From the NCBI GenBank assembly GCA_902790215.1, contig CADAQX010000010.1, positions 1-64,000 on the forward strand: DNA of 64,000 nucleotides, read 5' to 3'. The position numbers and the translations under genes are program-made. Position 1 is the first letter of the stretch. Each line of letters starts with the position of its first letter. Origin of the DNA: an uncultured Bacteroidota bacterium (GTDB lineage: Bacteria > Bacteroidota > Bacteroidia > Bacteroidales > P3). Of the stretch, positions 8,149-17,190 are shown piece by piece. Below the pieces are notes generated by a model. That model searched no databases, was not told the origin of the DNA, and was given only the letters and a program-made list of their open reading frames with translations.

Positions 8149-9012
8149 ATGCTTCTCAACCTGCAAAAACCCATTGTCTTCTTCGACCTCGAAACAACTG
8201 GAGTAAATGTCGGGACTGACCACATTGTGGAAATCTGCCTCTACAAGGTTAATCCAGACCAAAGCACGCAACTTCTCGTGCACCGTGTCCGTCCCGTCGA
8301 CAACAGCGGAAAAACGCTTCATATTCCCGAATTCACCACCGCCATCCACGGCATCAGCGATAGCGATGTGGCCGACAAACCTGCATTCCGTGACCTCGCG
8401 TCCGAGATAGCCGCTTTTATCGGCGATGCCGACCTTGCAGGATACAATTCCAACAAGTTCGACGTACCGTTGCTGGTGGAGGAATTTCTCCGCGCCGGAC
8501 AGCCTTTCGACCTCAAATGCCGGAGACTCGTCGATGTCCAGAACATCTTCCATAAGATGGAGCAACGTACCCTTAAAGCTGCCTACCAATTCTATTGTGG
8601 CAAGAACCTTGAAAACGCCCATAGTGCCGATGCCGACACCATCGCCACATACGAAGTGCTCAAAGCCCAGCTCGACCGATACAATGGAGTCGACTACACC
8701 GCCCCTGACGGCACCGTCAGCCAGCCTGTAGCAAACGATATAGAGCAGCTCAGCCGTTTCACTTCCAACAGCCAATGGGCAGACCTCGTAGGCCACATTG
8801 GCTACGACAAACAACATCGGGAGATATTCAACTTTGGCAAACACAAGGGCAAAACCCTCGAATCCGTCTTCGAAATCGAACCTGCCTATTACGACTGGAT
8901 GATGAAAGCAGAGTTCCCCCTCTCGACCAAAGAATGTATCACCGAGGTGTGGAAACGCCAACGCGACAAAAAACTTCAGGACCTGAAGCTCCACTTCGGC
9001 AACACGCTTTAG
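8149..9012 (+). CDS. DnaQ-like 3'-5' exonuclease with ExoX-type C-terminus
   Basis: A 287-aa protein. The N-terminal 165 residues are a DEDDh exonuclease: FFDLETTGV (ExoI), then YNSNKFDVPLL (ExoII) and NAHSADADTIATYEV (ExoIII, with H and D). The C-terminal third carries the short FNFGKHKGKTLESVFEIEPAYYDWMM module seen in exonuclease X-like and related proteins. That module is thought to aid substrate binding. It is likely a DNA (or RNA) 3' exonuclease in repair. Its gene follows kdsA by 12 bases with no promoter between. No domain is truncated. Confidence 0.85.
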   Translation: MLLNLQKPIVFFDLETTGVNVGTDHIVEICLYKVNPDQSTQLLVHRVRPVDNSGKTLHIPEFTTAIHGISDSDVADKPAFRDLASEIAAFIGDADLAGYNSNKFDVPLLVEEFLRAGQPFDLKCRRLVDVQNIFHKMEQRTLKAAYQFYCGKNLENAHSADADTIATYEVLKAQLDRYNGVDYTAPDGTVSQPVANDIEQLSRFTSNSQWADLVGHIGYDKQHREIFNFGKHKGKTLESVFEIEPAYYDWMMKAEFPLSTKECITEVWKRQRDKKLQDLKLHFGNTL

Positions 9013-9162
9013 TCCCACACACTTTTCCTCATCAGCACTCCTCTGTCATATCAGACGGAAGTGTTCATCATTCCCTTGAACCCTTTTGCCCATTAGGGCT
9101 GAAAGACGAGAGTTGCTCCTTTTTCCAGCTGGAGTGTACTGAATGGAGCGACAAACAAAAAA

Positions 9163-9182
9163 CCTCCGTTTCACAACGGAGG
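9163..9182 (-). terminator. Terminator of the rpmG-DUF4295 transcript
   Basis: Perfect 8-bp stem CCTCCGTT-tcac-AACGGAGG. Read on the minus strand it is followed by TTTTTTG, a good intrinsic terminator for the minus-strand pair. The plus strand lacks a T-run after the stem. Confidence 0.75.
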
Positions 9183-9227
9183 CTAAAACAAAAGCGTATG
9201 AAAAAAAATATTATTACAGTGTCTTGT

Positions 9228-9383
9228 TTATTTCTGTTTGAGGAAATCCTGTACCTGATCGGAGGGGACAATGTTTTCCTGGAAGGTGTAAGCATTGGTT
9301 TTGGGTGAGCGAACCATGCGGATTACCTTAGCGTAGCTCTTACCGGTAGCGGTTTTGAGGGTAGCAACAACTTTCTTTGCCAT
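9228..9383 (-). CDS. DUF4295 small ribosome-associated protein
   Basis: A 51-aa basic protein beginning MAKKVVATLKTATGKSY and ending DFLKQK. This is the short Bacteroidota-specific DUF4295 family, normally encoded directly after rpmG and annotated as a putative ribosomal protein. It is 20 bases downstream of rpmG, on the same strand, with an intrinsic terminator behind it. Direct function is unproven. The length and the KSPKT-like core (VRSPKTNAYTFQENIVPSD) fit the family. Confidence 0.88.
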   Translation of the reverse strand: MAKKVVATLKTATGKSYAKVIRMVRSPKTNAYTFQENIVPSDQVQDFLKQK

Positions 9384-9403
9384 AGTACTCTATCTCCTAT
9401 CTT

Positions 9404-9592
9404 TTATTTGATTTCTTTATGGACGGTCATTTTCTTCAAGTACGGATTGTACTTCTTAAGCTCCAAACGTTCGGGAGTGTTCTTTTTGTTCTTGGTAGTG
9501 ACATAACGGCTCATGCCGGGAACACCACTATTCTTCTGCTCGGTGCATTCCAGAATCACCTGCACTCTTGCGTCTTTGTTTTTCTTTGCCAT
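9404..9592 (-). CDS. rpmG: 50S ribosomal protein L33
   Basis: A 62-aa basic protein with the L33 signature: [12 protein letters not shown], then [33 protein letters not shown]. It is a component of the large ribosomal subunit. It lacks the CXXC zinc pairs of the zinc-binding L33 form, so it should be the zinc-independent type. It is first in a two-gene transcript with DUF4295. In many Bacteroidota rpmB (L28) directly precedes rpmG, but nothing like L28 is upstream here. Confidence 0.95.
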   Translation of the reverse strand: MAKKNKDARVQVILECTEQKNSGVPGMSRYVTTKNKKNTPERLELKKYNPYLKKMTVHKEIK

Positions 9593-9918
9593 TTTTTTAT
9601 TCTGTTGTTTCTGACTGTTGCGAAACGTCTATTTGACGAATATAAAACTCTATTTTCTTATGCCGGGCAAGAGGAGGAAAGAGCATCAACAATCCACACT
9701 CCGTGCCTCAAAAGCGGGTGCAAAATTACTACTTTTTTTTCAATTATCAATCATTTTTATTAAAAAAAATGCAACACAAAACCTAACTTTATATATATCA
9801 ATAAATAATATTTATCCAAACCCACTCTATCATCATCTACATATCGGTCAAAACCAACACAAATTCTTGATTATTTCGTGAATTTCGAGGCATTGTCGAT
9901 ACAATAGAATCCGTGTAA
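9593..9918. other. AT-rich intergenic region with rpmG promoter
   Basis: CAAAATTA at 9721-9728 reads TAATTTTG on the minus strand and is the probable -7 box of rpmG, giving a leader of about 120 bases. The rest, especially 9730-9900, is very AT-rich with no ORF or RNA I can recognise. It separates rpmG from the end of the acyltransferase gene. Confidence 0.5.
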
Positions 9919-10941
9919 TTAAACAATATATTTACGACAGAAAGGTATCTTTCTCAGAAAATATGTTACCACAATGCCTGTCACAAATGCAGTGGCCACG
10001 CAGATGAGTACCAAAGGTATTGGCTCTTGTATAAGGCGGTGAAGCCTGTTATAAATCATGATGAGCACCCAAATATGGGTCAGGTACACACCGAATGTAC
10101 AACGGGCGATGTTTTCAACAATCTCGCCTTTACGCTGAGGGAGGTTGAGCGGATGGCAGATAGCGAAGACAAACATGGCTACTGAAATGGCTATCGTGTT
10201 GGGTGACGAGAAACTCATGAATATATTTTCTTCATCCTGGGAAATGAGACAGGATGCCACAGAGACCACCAGCCCAATGATCCCAAAGATGTAAATGACA
10301 TGGCTGAGCCGACGGGCCTTCTTCGGATCCTCAGGGTTGACAAAAACGGTCTTGAGATGATAGGCAAGAAGCGCAAATCCCGCAAAGTTGGCAAACACCA
10401 TGTTCTGAATCTTTATAGGCATGGTGACGAAGGCTCCGATAAAGGTATAGACTTGGTAGAACAGCCATACGTATATGAAGTATTTTGTCAGTTTCTGGTT
10501 TACGGCGACAAGGCGCAGGATGGGGATTGAGAGATAGACCCAAATAATCATTTCAAGATACCAGAAATGGCCTTCCTGCGTTCCCAGGGGGTAGAGGGAT
10601 TTGCGGAGTGTCAGCCCGTAGAAGAGCGACCAAAAGATTAATGCGCCAAGAACCCTCATCACATATTTCCCCAATATGGCACTAATAGTTACATCTTTCT
10701 TGGGGTTGAGAAGGAAGAAGCCTGGAAGCATCACGAAGATGGCTATGTCCCATCGGGTCAGAGAGTGCATGAACAGGCATTCGTTGTACCACAATGTACC
10801 CGGCTCGACATGGTGTGCTATGAGCGGAGAGCCTGCGGTGTGGCACAGGATTACTGTGATGCAGGCTAGGATGCGCAGCAGGTCAAGGGAGTAGTTTCTT
10901 GTTTTTGTTGTCGTCTCTTGCATAGTATTGGCTTTTATCAT
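9919..10941 (-). CDS. Membrane acyltransferase (acyltransferase 3 family)
   Basis: A 340-aa polytopic membrane protein with about ten hydrophobic segments. The N-terminus YSLDLLRILACITVILCHTAG has the conserved family R and H (LRILAC...LCH). WDIAIFVMLPGFFLL is the usual second signature. Members transfer acyl groups, often acetyl or succinyl, to O-antigen, peptidoglycan or exopolysaccharide, or act as membrane mannosyl/acyl modifiers. The acceptor is unknown here. The ATG at 10941 overlaps the stop of the preceding gene (ATGA), which supports this start and translational coupling to the upstream gene. Confidence 0.8.
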   Translation of the reverse strand: MIKANTMQETTTKTRNYSLDLLRILACITVILCHTAGSPLIAHHVEPGTLWYNECLFMHSLTRWDIAIFVMLPGFFLLNPKKDVTISAILGKYVMRVLGALIFWSLFYGLTLRKSLYPLGTQEGHFWYLEMIIWVYLSIPILRLVAVNQKLTKYFIYVWLFYQVYTFIGAFVTMPIKIQNMVFANFAGFALLAYHLKTVFVNPEDPKKARRLSHVIYIFGIIGLVVSVASCLISQDEENIFMSFSSPNTIAISVAMFVFAICHPLNLPQRKGEIVENIARCTFGVYLTHIWVLIMIYNRLHRLIQEPIPLVLICVATAFVTGIVVTYFLRKIPFCRKYIV

Positions 10942-12260
10942 TCGTTGGCATAGGTACCAGCGAACTCATCGTCATCAACGTCATAGAGGGCATCGTCATA
11001 TTCACGGTGTGGCTCGACGACACTGTCCTTTTTCACATATTCCCACCCGCGAGGCGGACGCTTGCAGTTACTGACACTGCCCTGTATATAGGCGATCTCT
11101 TCTTCTGTAAGCTCTTTATCGCCGGGGATAAAGCGCTGGCGCCAGAACGGGAAATCTTCAGCCAGTTCACCCGAATAGTAGAAGTCGAAACCAATGGCTC
11201 CGAAAGTGTAGGTCTGACCATGAATCTTAATATGGCTGCCGCCACACACAGGGTTTGGCTTAGGAACAGATTGGGCAAAGCCTACATTAAAGAGGGTGAA
11301 AAGGATGTCGGGACGGTTGCTGATGTCATAGCCCGCACGCTTCCATTGGAGCATGGTCTGGTGGAGGATGCAGGCGGTGTAGAGATATGAGTAGAGATGG
11401 TTGCGATAGTCAACAAGGCGGTTGTAGCGCTCGTCAAGCTGAGCCTGTCCTTCAACAGTGTAGTCGAGCAAGTGTTCGTAGCGAGGCCCCATATAGAAGG
11501 GGGACGAAGGGTCTTTCATGTGCTCCTCAATGGTTTTGGCAGTAGACATCTTAATACCGTTGACACCATAGGAGAACTGCGACTGGACGCTGAGCACCTT
11601 AACTGGTCCGAGGTATTGCTTAAAGGCTTCACGGTTGGAGTTGAACAGGCGTATCTGCTCACCGATAAGGCAGCCGACAATCAGTCGGGGTTCAACGCCT
11701 GTAAGGCGTCCAGCCTCCGTGATAAGCGCTTTGTCGCGAATGATGGCGTTCTTGAGAGCCGGCCACTCGGCACCGCACATCCAAGGTATGACGTTTTCGG
11801 CAGCCTGTTGCGGATGTTTTTCCAACACCTTTTCCACTTCACGCAAAAGATTGTTGTACTCCGTAAGGTCGTCAATGTAGAGACTTGAGGCTGCAATCAT
11901 GCGGTCAACAAGCTGCGGATCGTGACCATACTGAGCGGCAGTGGTAATGAGCTGTGCGTTGACAGGATAGAATCTACTGAAGGCTGCCAGTTTCACGTAC
12001 TGCTTCATCCAATTCCGTTGAATCTGTTCCTGGGTAAGCTCAGACTCTTTCAGACTTTCCATCTCGCTAATCGAAAGCATGTAGCGGGAGTTCTTGTCCA
12101 CAGCACCGCGATTATTGGTAAGACCCAACTGATACACAGCCCAGGCTCCTATAATGGCGAATCCCGCCAGGGCAAAGAGCCATACGACTATGTCCAGCGC
12201 CTTGTGCCAAAAGCCGCGCCGGCGCCAATTGCTATAAGCTATGCCAAGTTTCGAAGCCAT
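10938..12260 (-). CDS. Membrane-anchored protein of unknown function
   Basis: A 440-aa protein with a basic N-terminus and one transmembrane helix (about residues 24-46), then a large predicted periplasmic part. I do not recognise it firmly. The region GRLTGVEPRLIVGCLIGEQIRLF (about 185-207) followed by QFSYGVNGIKMS has the look of a lysozyme/transglycosylase-type helix bundle with a candidate glutamate in IGEQ. This is only a suggestion. The C-terminus is acidic (DDALYDVDDDEF). It overlaps nhaD by 22 bases upstream and the acyltransferase by 4 bases downstream, so it belongs to a yidC-nhaD-unknown-acyltransferase operon and may act at the cell envelope. Confidence 0.6.
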   Translation of the reverse strand: MASKLGIAYSNWRRRGFWHKALDIVVWLFALAGFAIIGAWAVYQLGLTNNRGAVDKNSRYMLSISEMESLKESELTQEQIQRNWMKQYVKLAAFSRFYPVNAQLITTAAQYGHDPQLVDRMIAASSLYIDDLTEYNNLLREVEKVLEKHPQQAAENVIPWMCGAEWPALKNAIIRDKALITEAGRLTGVEPRLIVGCLIGEQIRLFNSNREAFKQYLGPVKVLSVQSQFSYGVNGIKMSTAKTIEEHMKDPSSPFYMGPRYEHLLDYTVEGQAQLDERYNRLVDYRNHLYSYLYTACILHQTMLQWKRAGYDISNRPDILFTLFNVGFAQSVPKPNPVCGGSHIKIHGQTYTFGAIGFDFYYSGELAEDFPFWRQRFIPGDKELTEEEIAYIQGSVSNCKRPPRGWEYVKKDSVVEPHREYDDALYDVDDDEFAGTYANE

Positions 12261-13609
12261 TCTACTTTCTCAAAGAGTGTGACATCCATCAACGCAAAGA
12301 CGATTGCACCGGCAAGGTAGCCGACCAGAGCTTTGAGGGTGATGTTCTTGAGATACCAGATAAAGTCGATTTTTTCCATGCCCATGACAGCCACACCAGC
12401 AGCCGAGCCAATGATGAGCAGGCTACCGCCCGTACCAGCACAGTAGGCGAGGAACTCCCAGAAGGGATGGTTCACGTCGAAAAGCGCACCATCGCCAAGG
12501 GGATACATGCCCATGACAGCTGCCACCAGCGGCACATTGTCCACCACAGAAGAAAGAACACCGATGATAAGGTCGATGATAAAGAAGCCCACTGGCTCGT
12601 TCCCCATTTTCATGCCGAGGAAAGTGTTGTCAAGACCCGCAGCAAGGCTGGCAAGGATGCCTGCATCTTTGAGGCAAGCGACGGCCATGAGGATGCCGAG
12701 GAAGAAAAGAATGGTGGGGACATCGATATGCTCCAGAGTGGAGACTGCGGTAGGCAGTTTGTGTCCATCCTTCTCATATTTGCGGCTGACTATCTCGGTG
12801 GTCACCCAAAGTACGCCTAGGCCGAAGAGCATGCCCAGATAGGGAGGCAGATGCGTGATGGTCTTGAAAATGGGGACGAAGATGAGTGCAGCGATACCCA
12901 TAATAAGGATAAGACGGCGGAGATGCACCGGCACATCCACTCCGCTTTGCTCACTTTCGGGACGCGTAATGTCGCCCTTCAGCGTAGCGCCCACTACGAG
13001 GACAGGCACGGCCATGCACACAAGCGAGGCCACCAGGGTTTTGACCATGATGTTAATAGTGGTCACCTGCCCGCCAATCCAAAGCATGATAGTGGTCACG
13101 TCGCCGATGGGGCTCCATGCGCCGCCCGCATTGGCAGCCAGGATAACCATACCTGCAAAGAGCCACCGTTCTTTCTTGTCGGCAATGAGTTTGCTGAGCA
13201 GTGCGCACATGACGATGGCGGTGGTCATGTTGTCAAGCAATGCCGAAAGGAAGAAGGTCAGGATGCTCAGTTCCCAGAGGAGCTTCTTCTTATTGGTAGT
13301 GACAATCTTGTTGGTAATGATACGGAAACCTTGATAATCCTCGATAAGGGTCACGATAGTCATTGCACCCATAAGGAAGAAGACGATCTCAGCCGTCTCG
13401 CCCAGGTTGTCAATCAGATTGTCCGTTACGAAAAAACGCCATTCATCTGCGGCAAGGTCTGGCCGGAAGATTCCATTACAGAACGAGAAAACCGCCCACA
13501 AGGCAGTGCCCAGCAGAAGGGCAGTTGCCGTTTTGTTCACCTTCAGAGGGTGTTCCAAGGCTATGCAGGCATAGCCTACTATAAAAAGTGTAATTAATAC
13601 TATAACCAT
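12239..13609 (-). CDS. nhaD: Na+/H+ antiporter, NhaD type
   Basis: A 456-aa protein of the ion transporter superfamily with 11-13 hydrophobic segments. It exchanges Na+ or Li+ for protons across the inner membrane. Typical NhaD stretches are ETAEIVFFLMGAMTIVTLIEDYQGF, FLSALLDNMTTAIVM, NAGGAWSPIGDVTTIMLW and the C-terminal FLAYCAGTGGSLLIIGSAAGVAVMG. Conserved Asn/Asp and Thr residues in the LDNMTT and SVVDNVPLVAA hairpins are probable ion-binding sites. It starts 22 bases after the yidC stop and overlaps the next gene by 22 bases, so it lies within an operon. Confidence 0.92.
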   Translation of the reverse strand: MVIVLITLFIVGYACIALEHPLKVNKTATALLLGTALWAVFSFCNGIFRPDLAADEWRFFVTDNLIDNLGETAEIVFFLMGAMTIVTLIEDYQGFRIITNKIVTTNKKKLLWELSILTFFLSALLDNMTTAIVMCALLSKLIADKKERWLFAGMVILAANAGGAWSPIGDVTTIMLWIGGQVTTINIMVKTLVASLVCMAVPVLVVGATLKGDITRPESEQSGVDVPVHLRRLILIMGIAALIFVPIFKTITHLPPYLGMLFGLGVLWVTTEIVSRKYEKDGHKLPTAVSTLEHIDVPTILFFLGILMAVACLKDAGILASLAAGLDNTFLGMKMGNEPVGFFIIDLIIGVLSSVVDNVPLVAAVMGMYPLGDGALFDVNHPFWEFLAYCAGTGGSLLIIGSAAGVAVMGMEKIDFIWYLKNITLKALVGYLAGAIVFALMDVTLFEKVEWLRNLA

Positions 13610-13631
13610 GTCTTGAGTTTTATTTAGTTTG

Positions 13632-15620
13632 TTATTTTCTCTTCTGTTGTTGTCTTTGCATCTCTTCAGTCATGCGCTGCATTTCTTCCAGTCGTTTCTG
13701 GAAGCTGCTTTTCTTCTGTGGGGCGTTCTTGTGCTTGTCATCGTAGGCAGCCATGCGGGCGCGGACTTTCTTCTCGCTGGTGAACTTGCGAATGAGAACC
13801 ATCTGCAGCATGGTGATGGTCAGCGAGCAGAAATAGTAGAGGTTCAGTCCTGCAGCCATGCTGTTGAACATAAAGAGCATCATGAAAGGCATAAAGTACA
13901 TCACGAATTTCATGCCAGGCATGCCGGCATTCATATTCTGGCCCTTCATGGTGTACCAAGTATAGAAGAACTGCATGCCGAACATCAGCAGGCAGAACAG
14001 CGACACATGGTCGCCATAAAGCGGGATATTGAAGCCAAGGTCGAGGATACTGTCGTAGGTGGACAAGTCGTTACACCAGAGGAAGGGTTTCTGACGCAGC
14101 TCGATGGCCACAGGATAGAACATGAACATAGCCGTCAGTATGGGCATCTGGATGAGCACAGGCAGGCAGCCCGCCAAGGGACTGTATCCTGCTTTCTTCT
14201 GCAGCCTGGACATCTCCTGCTGCTTCTTCATGGCATCCTCAGGATTGGGATACTTCTTGTTCAGTGCCTCCATCTCAGGCTTCAGTATGCGCATAATGGC
14301 CGAGCCCTGATAGGATTTGAAAGTCAAGGGGAACAACACCAAGCGCAACAGGATGGTGAAGACGATGATAATGATACCATAGTTCCAGTTGAAGGTTTCC
14401 AGGAAGTTGAATACCGGGATGATAAGGTAGCGGCTCACAAACTTGGAGAACACCCACCAGCCCAGAGGCAGCATTTTCTCAAAGCCGCGATGCATGGCGC
14501 GGAGATCCTTATACTTGGTAGGACCAAAGTAGAAGTTCATTCCCATGGTGCAATCGCGCCCACTGGTATAGGTAAGGCCAATGGTGCTGTTCATGTCGCA
14601 CAGATAATTGGCCTCCTCGTTGCTCTTGTCAGTCGTCTGGGTAAGTATGGCGTTCTCAAAGACGCTGTCGGCCACCAGTATGGCGCAGAAGAACTGCTGC
14701 TTGAAGGCAATCCATTCCACAGGTGTCTTCACATTCTTGTCGCCGTCGCGGCCACGGCCCACCTCATCCACATCGTCCTTGGCGGCCTTATAGTATATGC
14801 TCGAATAGAACTTCTCGGGGTCTTTGTTTCTATTGCGGCTGCCACGGCTGCTGGCATCCACCTTCTCCTGGCGGTTCATCTTGTTGTGCCACTCAAAGTC
14901 CATATAGTCTGTAGCACGAACCACATCCTTCAATTCATGGAAGTTGATATCAAAATCCACATCATACTCATCGCCTCTCACCACATAGTGGAACTCGATA
15001 TACTTGTCCTGACTCAGCCCGTTGCTGTCGCCCACATATGCACGGAAATGCAGGTCTATCGCCTCGTTGGAGGCAATCTCGTAGCTGCTGTCGGCAACTA
15101 TCGGCAGCAGTTGCTCGCCATACGCCCTATATGGCACGAACACCAAGTCTCTGGTATTGATAACCCTTGTATCTTCTGTCGAGAAGATGAGGTTCATATT
15201 GTCATCCGCCGGAGTGATAAGCTGCAACGGCATACTGTCGTATGTGGTATACTGGCTAAGCACCACTTCGCGAACCTGCGCACCCATATTGGTGAAGTTG
15301 ACTGTCATCAGCTCATTCTTCACTGTCACGTTCACCGTGTCGCCGGCGGCACTGGCGTTAAACACACCCATATCGCCGCGCTGGTTTCTCTGCAACTGAC
15401 GTTGGGCACTGGTGTCGCCCTGCATGGCCAGGCTGTCAAGATGCGCTTTCACTGCCGCCACACTGTCGGCATATGCCACGCTGTCCATGTAAGCCTGGCG
15501 GATGGAGTCATTCACACGCTGCCGCTCGGCCAATTCCTCCTTGCTGGGAGCCACCCACCACATGTATCCGATAAAAATACCGAAAAGCAATACAAATCCG
15601 ATAATCGATTTCTTGTTCAT
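13632..15620 (-). CDS. yidC: Membrane protein insertase YidC
   Basis: A 662-aa protein of the normal size for Bacteroidota YidC. An N-terminal transmembrane helix (FVLLFGIFIGYMWWV) is followed by a large periplasmic beta-sandwich (about 60-370). The conserved five-helix insertase core comes next, with IIIIVFTILLRLVLFPLTFKSY (the hydrophilic-groove arginine lies in this region), KPEMEALNKKYPNPEDAMKKQQEM and a final FNSMAAGLNLYYFCSLTITMLQM. The C-terminal tail is basic and coiled. It inserts inner-membrane proteins with or without SecYEG. It is first gene of the operon, with a good -7 box at 15675-15682. Confidence 0.97.
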   Translation of the reverse strand: MNKKSIIGFVLLFGIFIGYMWWVAPSKEELAERQRVNDSIRQAYMDSVAYADSVAAVKAHLDSLAMQGDTSAQRQLQRNQRGDMGVFNASAAGDTVNVTVKNELMTVNFTNMGAQVREVVLSQYTTYDSMPLQLITPADDNMNLIFSTEDTRVINTRDLVFVPYRAYGEQLLPIVADSSYEIASNEAIDLHFRAYVGDSNGLSQDKYIEFHYVVRGDEYDVDFDINFHELKDVVRATDYMDFEWHNKMNRQEKVDASSRGSRNRNKDPEKFYSSIYYKAAKDDVDEVGRGRDGDKNVKTPVEWIAFKQQFFCAILVADSVFENAILTQTTDKSNEEANYLCDMNSTIGLTYTSGRDCTMGMNFYFGPTKYKDLRAMHRGFEKMLPLGWWVFSKFVSRYLIIPVFNFLETFNWNYGIIIIVFTILLRLVLFPLTFKSYQGSAIMRILKPEMEALNKKYPNPEDAMKKQQEMSRLQKKAGYSPLAGCLPVLIQMPILTAMFMFYPVAIELRQKPFLWCNDLSTYDSILDLGFNIPLYGDHVSLFCLLMFGMQFFYTWYTMKGQNMNAGMPGMKFVMYFMPFMMLFMFNSMAAGLNLYYFCSLTITMLQMVLIRKFTSEKKVRARMAAYDDKHKNAPQKKSSFQKRLEEMQRMTEEMQRQQQKRK

Positions 15621-15674
15621 ATAATGCTGTTATTCATTAATCTCCAATAAAAATGAGCCTATAATTTGAATTTG

Positions 15675-15682
15675 CAAAGTTA
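15675..15682 (-). promoter_or_regulatory. -7 box for the yidC operon
   Basis: CAAAGTTA reads TAACTTTG on the minus strand, 55 bases upstream of the yidC start. Confidence 0.55.
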
Positions 15683-15755
15683 CGATTATTTTCCCATATC
15701 TTAAGAGATAAAAAATATTTTTCTTCAAAAGAATAGATTATTCAAAAGAAATGTG

Positions 15756-15763
15756 TAATTTTG
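15756..15763 (+). promoter_or_regulatory. -7 box for the lipoprotein-transketolase N transcript
   Basis: TAATTTTG, 23 bases upstream of the ATG at 15786. It is divergent from the yidC promoter. Confidence 0.5.
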
Positions 15764-15785
15764 TAGTCTCAAATAATAGTGTATC

Positions 15786-16193
15786 ATGTATAGCAAGAAA
15801 ATCCGTTTATCCCTCATTTTGATGGCAGTTATGCCTCTTTTATTCCTCGGCTGCAACCGGTCGCAGACCCCTGCCGAACCTGTTTACGACACAATATCCC
15901 TCGAACCCGAGCCAGAGCCCGAGCCAGAGATTGAGATAGTCGAACCGGCACCCGCGCCCAAACCCGCACCCCGTGCCACCGTACGCAAAGAGCCACAGAA
16001 AGAAGAAGTGCTCTACATCTCCGGCCATGGAGCCAACGGCCGCGTTTGGGGACACATCACCATGAAAGGCAACAAAGGCCGTGGCACCGTGACCGACGAG
16101 CACGAGAACGCCCTCACCGTCACCTGCACCCGCCAAGGCGAAGAACTCATCTGCTACGACCAGAACAGCCGCCAATACATTTTCCGTCTTTAA
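15786..16193 (+). CDS. Small proline/glutamate-rich lipoprotein
   Basis: A 135-aa protein. The signal peptide ends in lipobox LLFLGC (C23), so it should be acylated and anchored to a membrane. A spacer of Glu-Pro repeats (EPEPEPEPEIEI, about 40-52) and Ala-Pro-Lys repeats follows, like a wall- or periplasm-spanning stalk. A small C-terminal domain (about 75-135) starts at LYISGHGANGRVWGHITMKGNKGRGTV. I do not recognise the C-terminal domain. It is 30 bases upstream of the transketolase N-half gene, with a shared promoter upstream, but no functional link is evident. Confidence 0.7.
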   Translation: MYSKKIRLSLILMAVMPLLFLGCNRSQTPAEPVYDTISLEPEPEPEPEIEIVEPAPAPKPAPRATVRKEPQKEEVLYISGHGANGRVWGHITMKGNKGRGTVTDEHENALTVTCTRQGEELICYDQNSRQYIFRL

Positions 16194-16223
16194 ACCATAC
16201 TCACACAACACAACCCCACAATC

Positions 16224-17075
16224 ATGAAAACCACACAGGAACTTAAAACCATCGCCACGCAAGTGCGTCGCGACATACTCCGTATGACCACCGCCGCCAA
16301 GAGCGGCCACCCCGGCGGCTCTCTCGGCACCGCCGACTGGATGACTGCCATGCAGTTCAACATCCTCGACCACGACCCCGCCAAATTCACCATGGAAGGC
16401 AACGGGCAGGATATGCTCTTTGTCTCGCAAGGCCACATCACTCCCGTCATCTATAGCACCATGGCGCGCCGCGGATTCTTCCCCGTTGAGGAACTTAAGA
16501 CTTTCCGCCAATTCGGCACCCGCCTCCAGGGACACCCCTCCACTGAGCACGGCCTCCCGGGCATCCGCATGGCCAGCGGCTCCCTCGGACAAGGCATGAG
16601 CGTAGGCATCGGCGCCGCCCTCGGCAAAAAGATGACCGGCGACAATCACCTCGTCTACACCCTCCACGGCGACGGCGAGCTGCAGGAAGGCCAGATATGG
16701 GAAGCCGTCATGTTTGCCGGTGCCAAACACGTCGACAACCTCATCTCCACCATCGACTACAACCACCAGCAAATCGACGGCACCACCCAGCAGGTCATGG
16801 ACCTCGGCGACCTCAAAGCCAAGTTCGAGTCCTTCATGTGGACCGTCGTCGTAATCGATAACGGCAACGACATGCAGCAGGTTCTCGACGGCATGGCCAA
16901 AGCCAAATCACTTACCGGCCAAGGCAAGCCCGTCTGCGTTATCCTCACCACCGAGATGGGCTACGGCGTGGATTTCATGCAAGGCATCAACAAATACCAC
17001 GGTTCCGTCCTCTCCGCCGACGACCTGCCCAAAGCCCTTGCCCAACTCCCCGAGACTGAACTCGGCGACTACTAA
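16224..17075 (+). CDS. Transketolase, N-terminal subunit
   Basis: A 283-aa thiamine-diphosphate half of split transketolase. It holds the pyrophosphate/Mg site GDGELQEGQIWEAVMFAGAKHVDN ending IDYN (GDG 149-151, N180), preceded by SGHPGGSLGTADW and GSLGQGMSVGIG. It needs the pyrimidine-binding C-terminal subunit to transfer two-carbon units in the pentose phosphate pathway. In this window that partner is at 36794-37963, about 19.7 kb away, whereas split transketolase halves are usually adjacent. Length is typical for the N-half. A strong terminator follows at 17132-17170. Confidence 0.92.
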   Translation: MKTTQELKTIATQVRRDILRMTTAAKSGHPGGSLGTADWMTAMQFNILDHDPAKFTMEGNGQDMLFVSQGHITPVIYSTMARRGFFPVEELKTFRQFGTRLQGHPSTEHGLPGIRMASGSLGQGMSVGIGAALGKKMTGDNHLVYTLHGDGELQEGQIWEAVMFAGAKHVDNLISTIDYNHQQIDGTTQQVMDLGDLKAKFESFMWTVVVIDNGNDMQQVLDGMAKAKSLTGQGKPVCVILTTEMGYGVDFMQGINKYHGSVLSADDLPKALAQLPETELGDY

Positions 17076-17131
17076 ACCGCAGACAACAGCCCCATCCATC
17101 GAATAAACAAGGGGCTGCATCAACAATAACT

Positions 17132-17176
17132 CCCCGTAGGATTGTTCTCAAAACGAACGATCCTACGGGGTTTGTT
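17132..17176 (+). terminator. Intrinsic terminator after transketolase N
   Basis: The stem CCCCGTAGGATTGTTC pairs with GAACGATCCTACGGGG (one G-T pair) and is followed by TTTGTT. It lies 57 bases after the stop. Confidence 0.85.
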
Positions 17177-17190
17177 ATACGAACACCTTA

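Noticed and set aside
13629-15650. 673-codon plus-strand ORF opposite yidC
   Set aside because: It mirrors the codon pattern of yidC, has His/Leu/Val-rich composition with no family motifs, and yidC itself is unmistakable.
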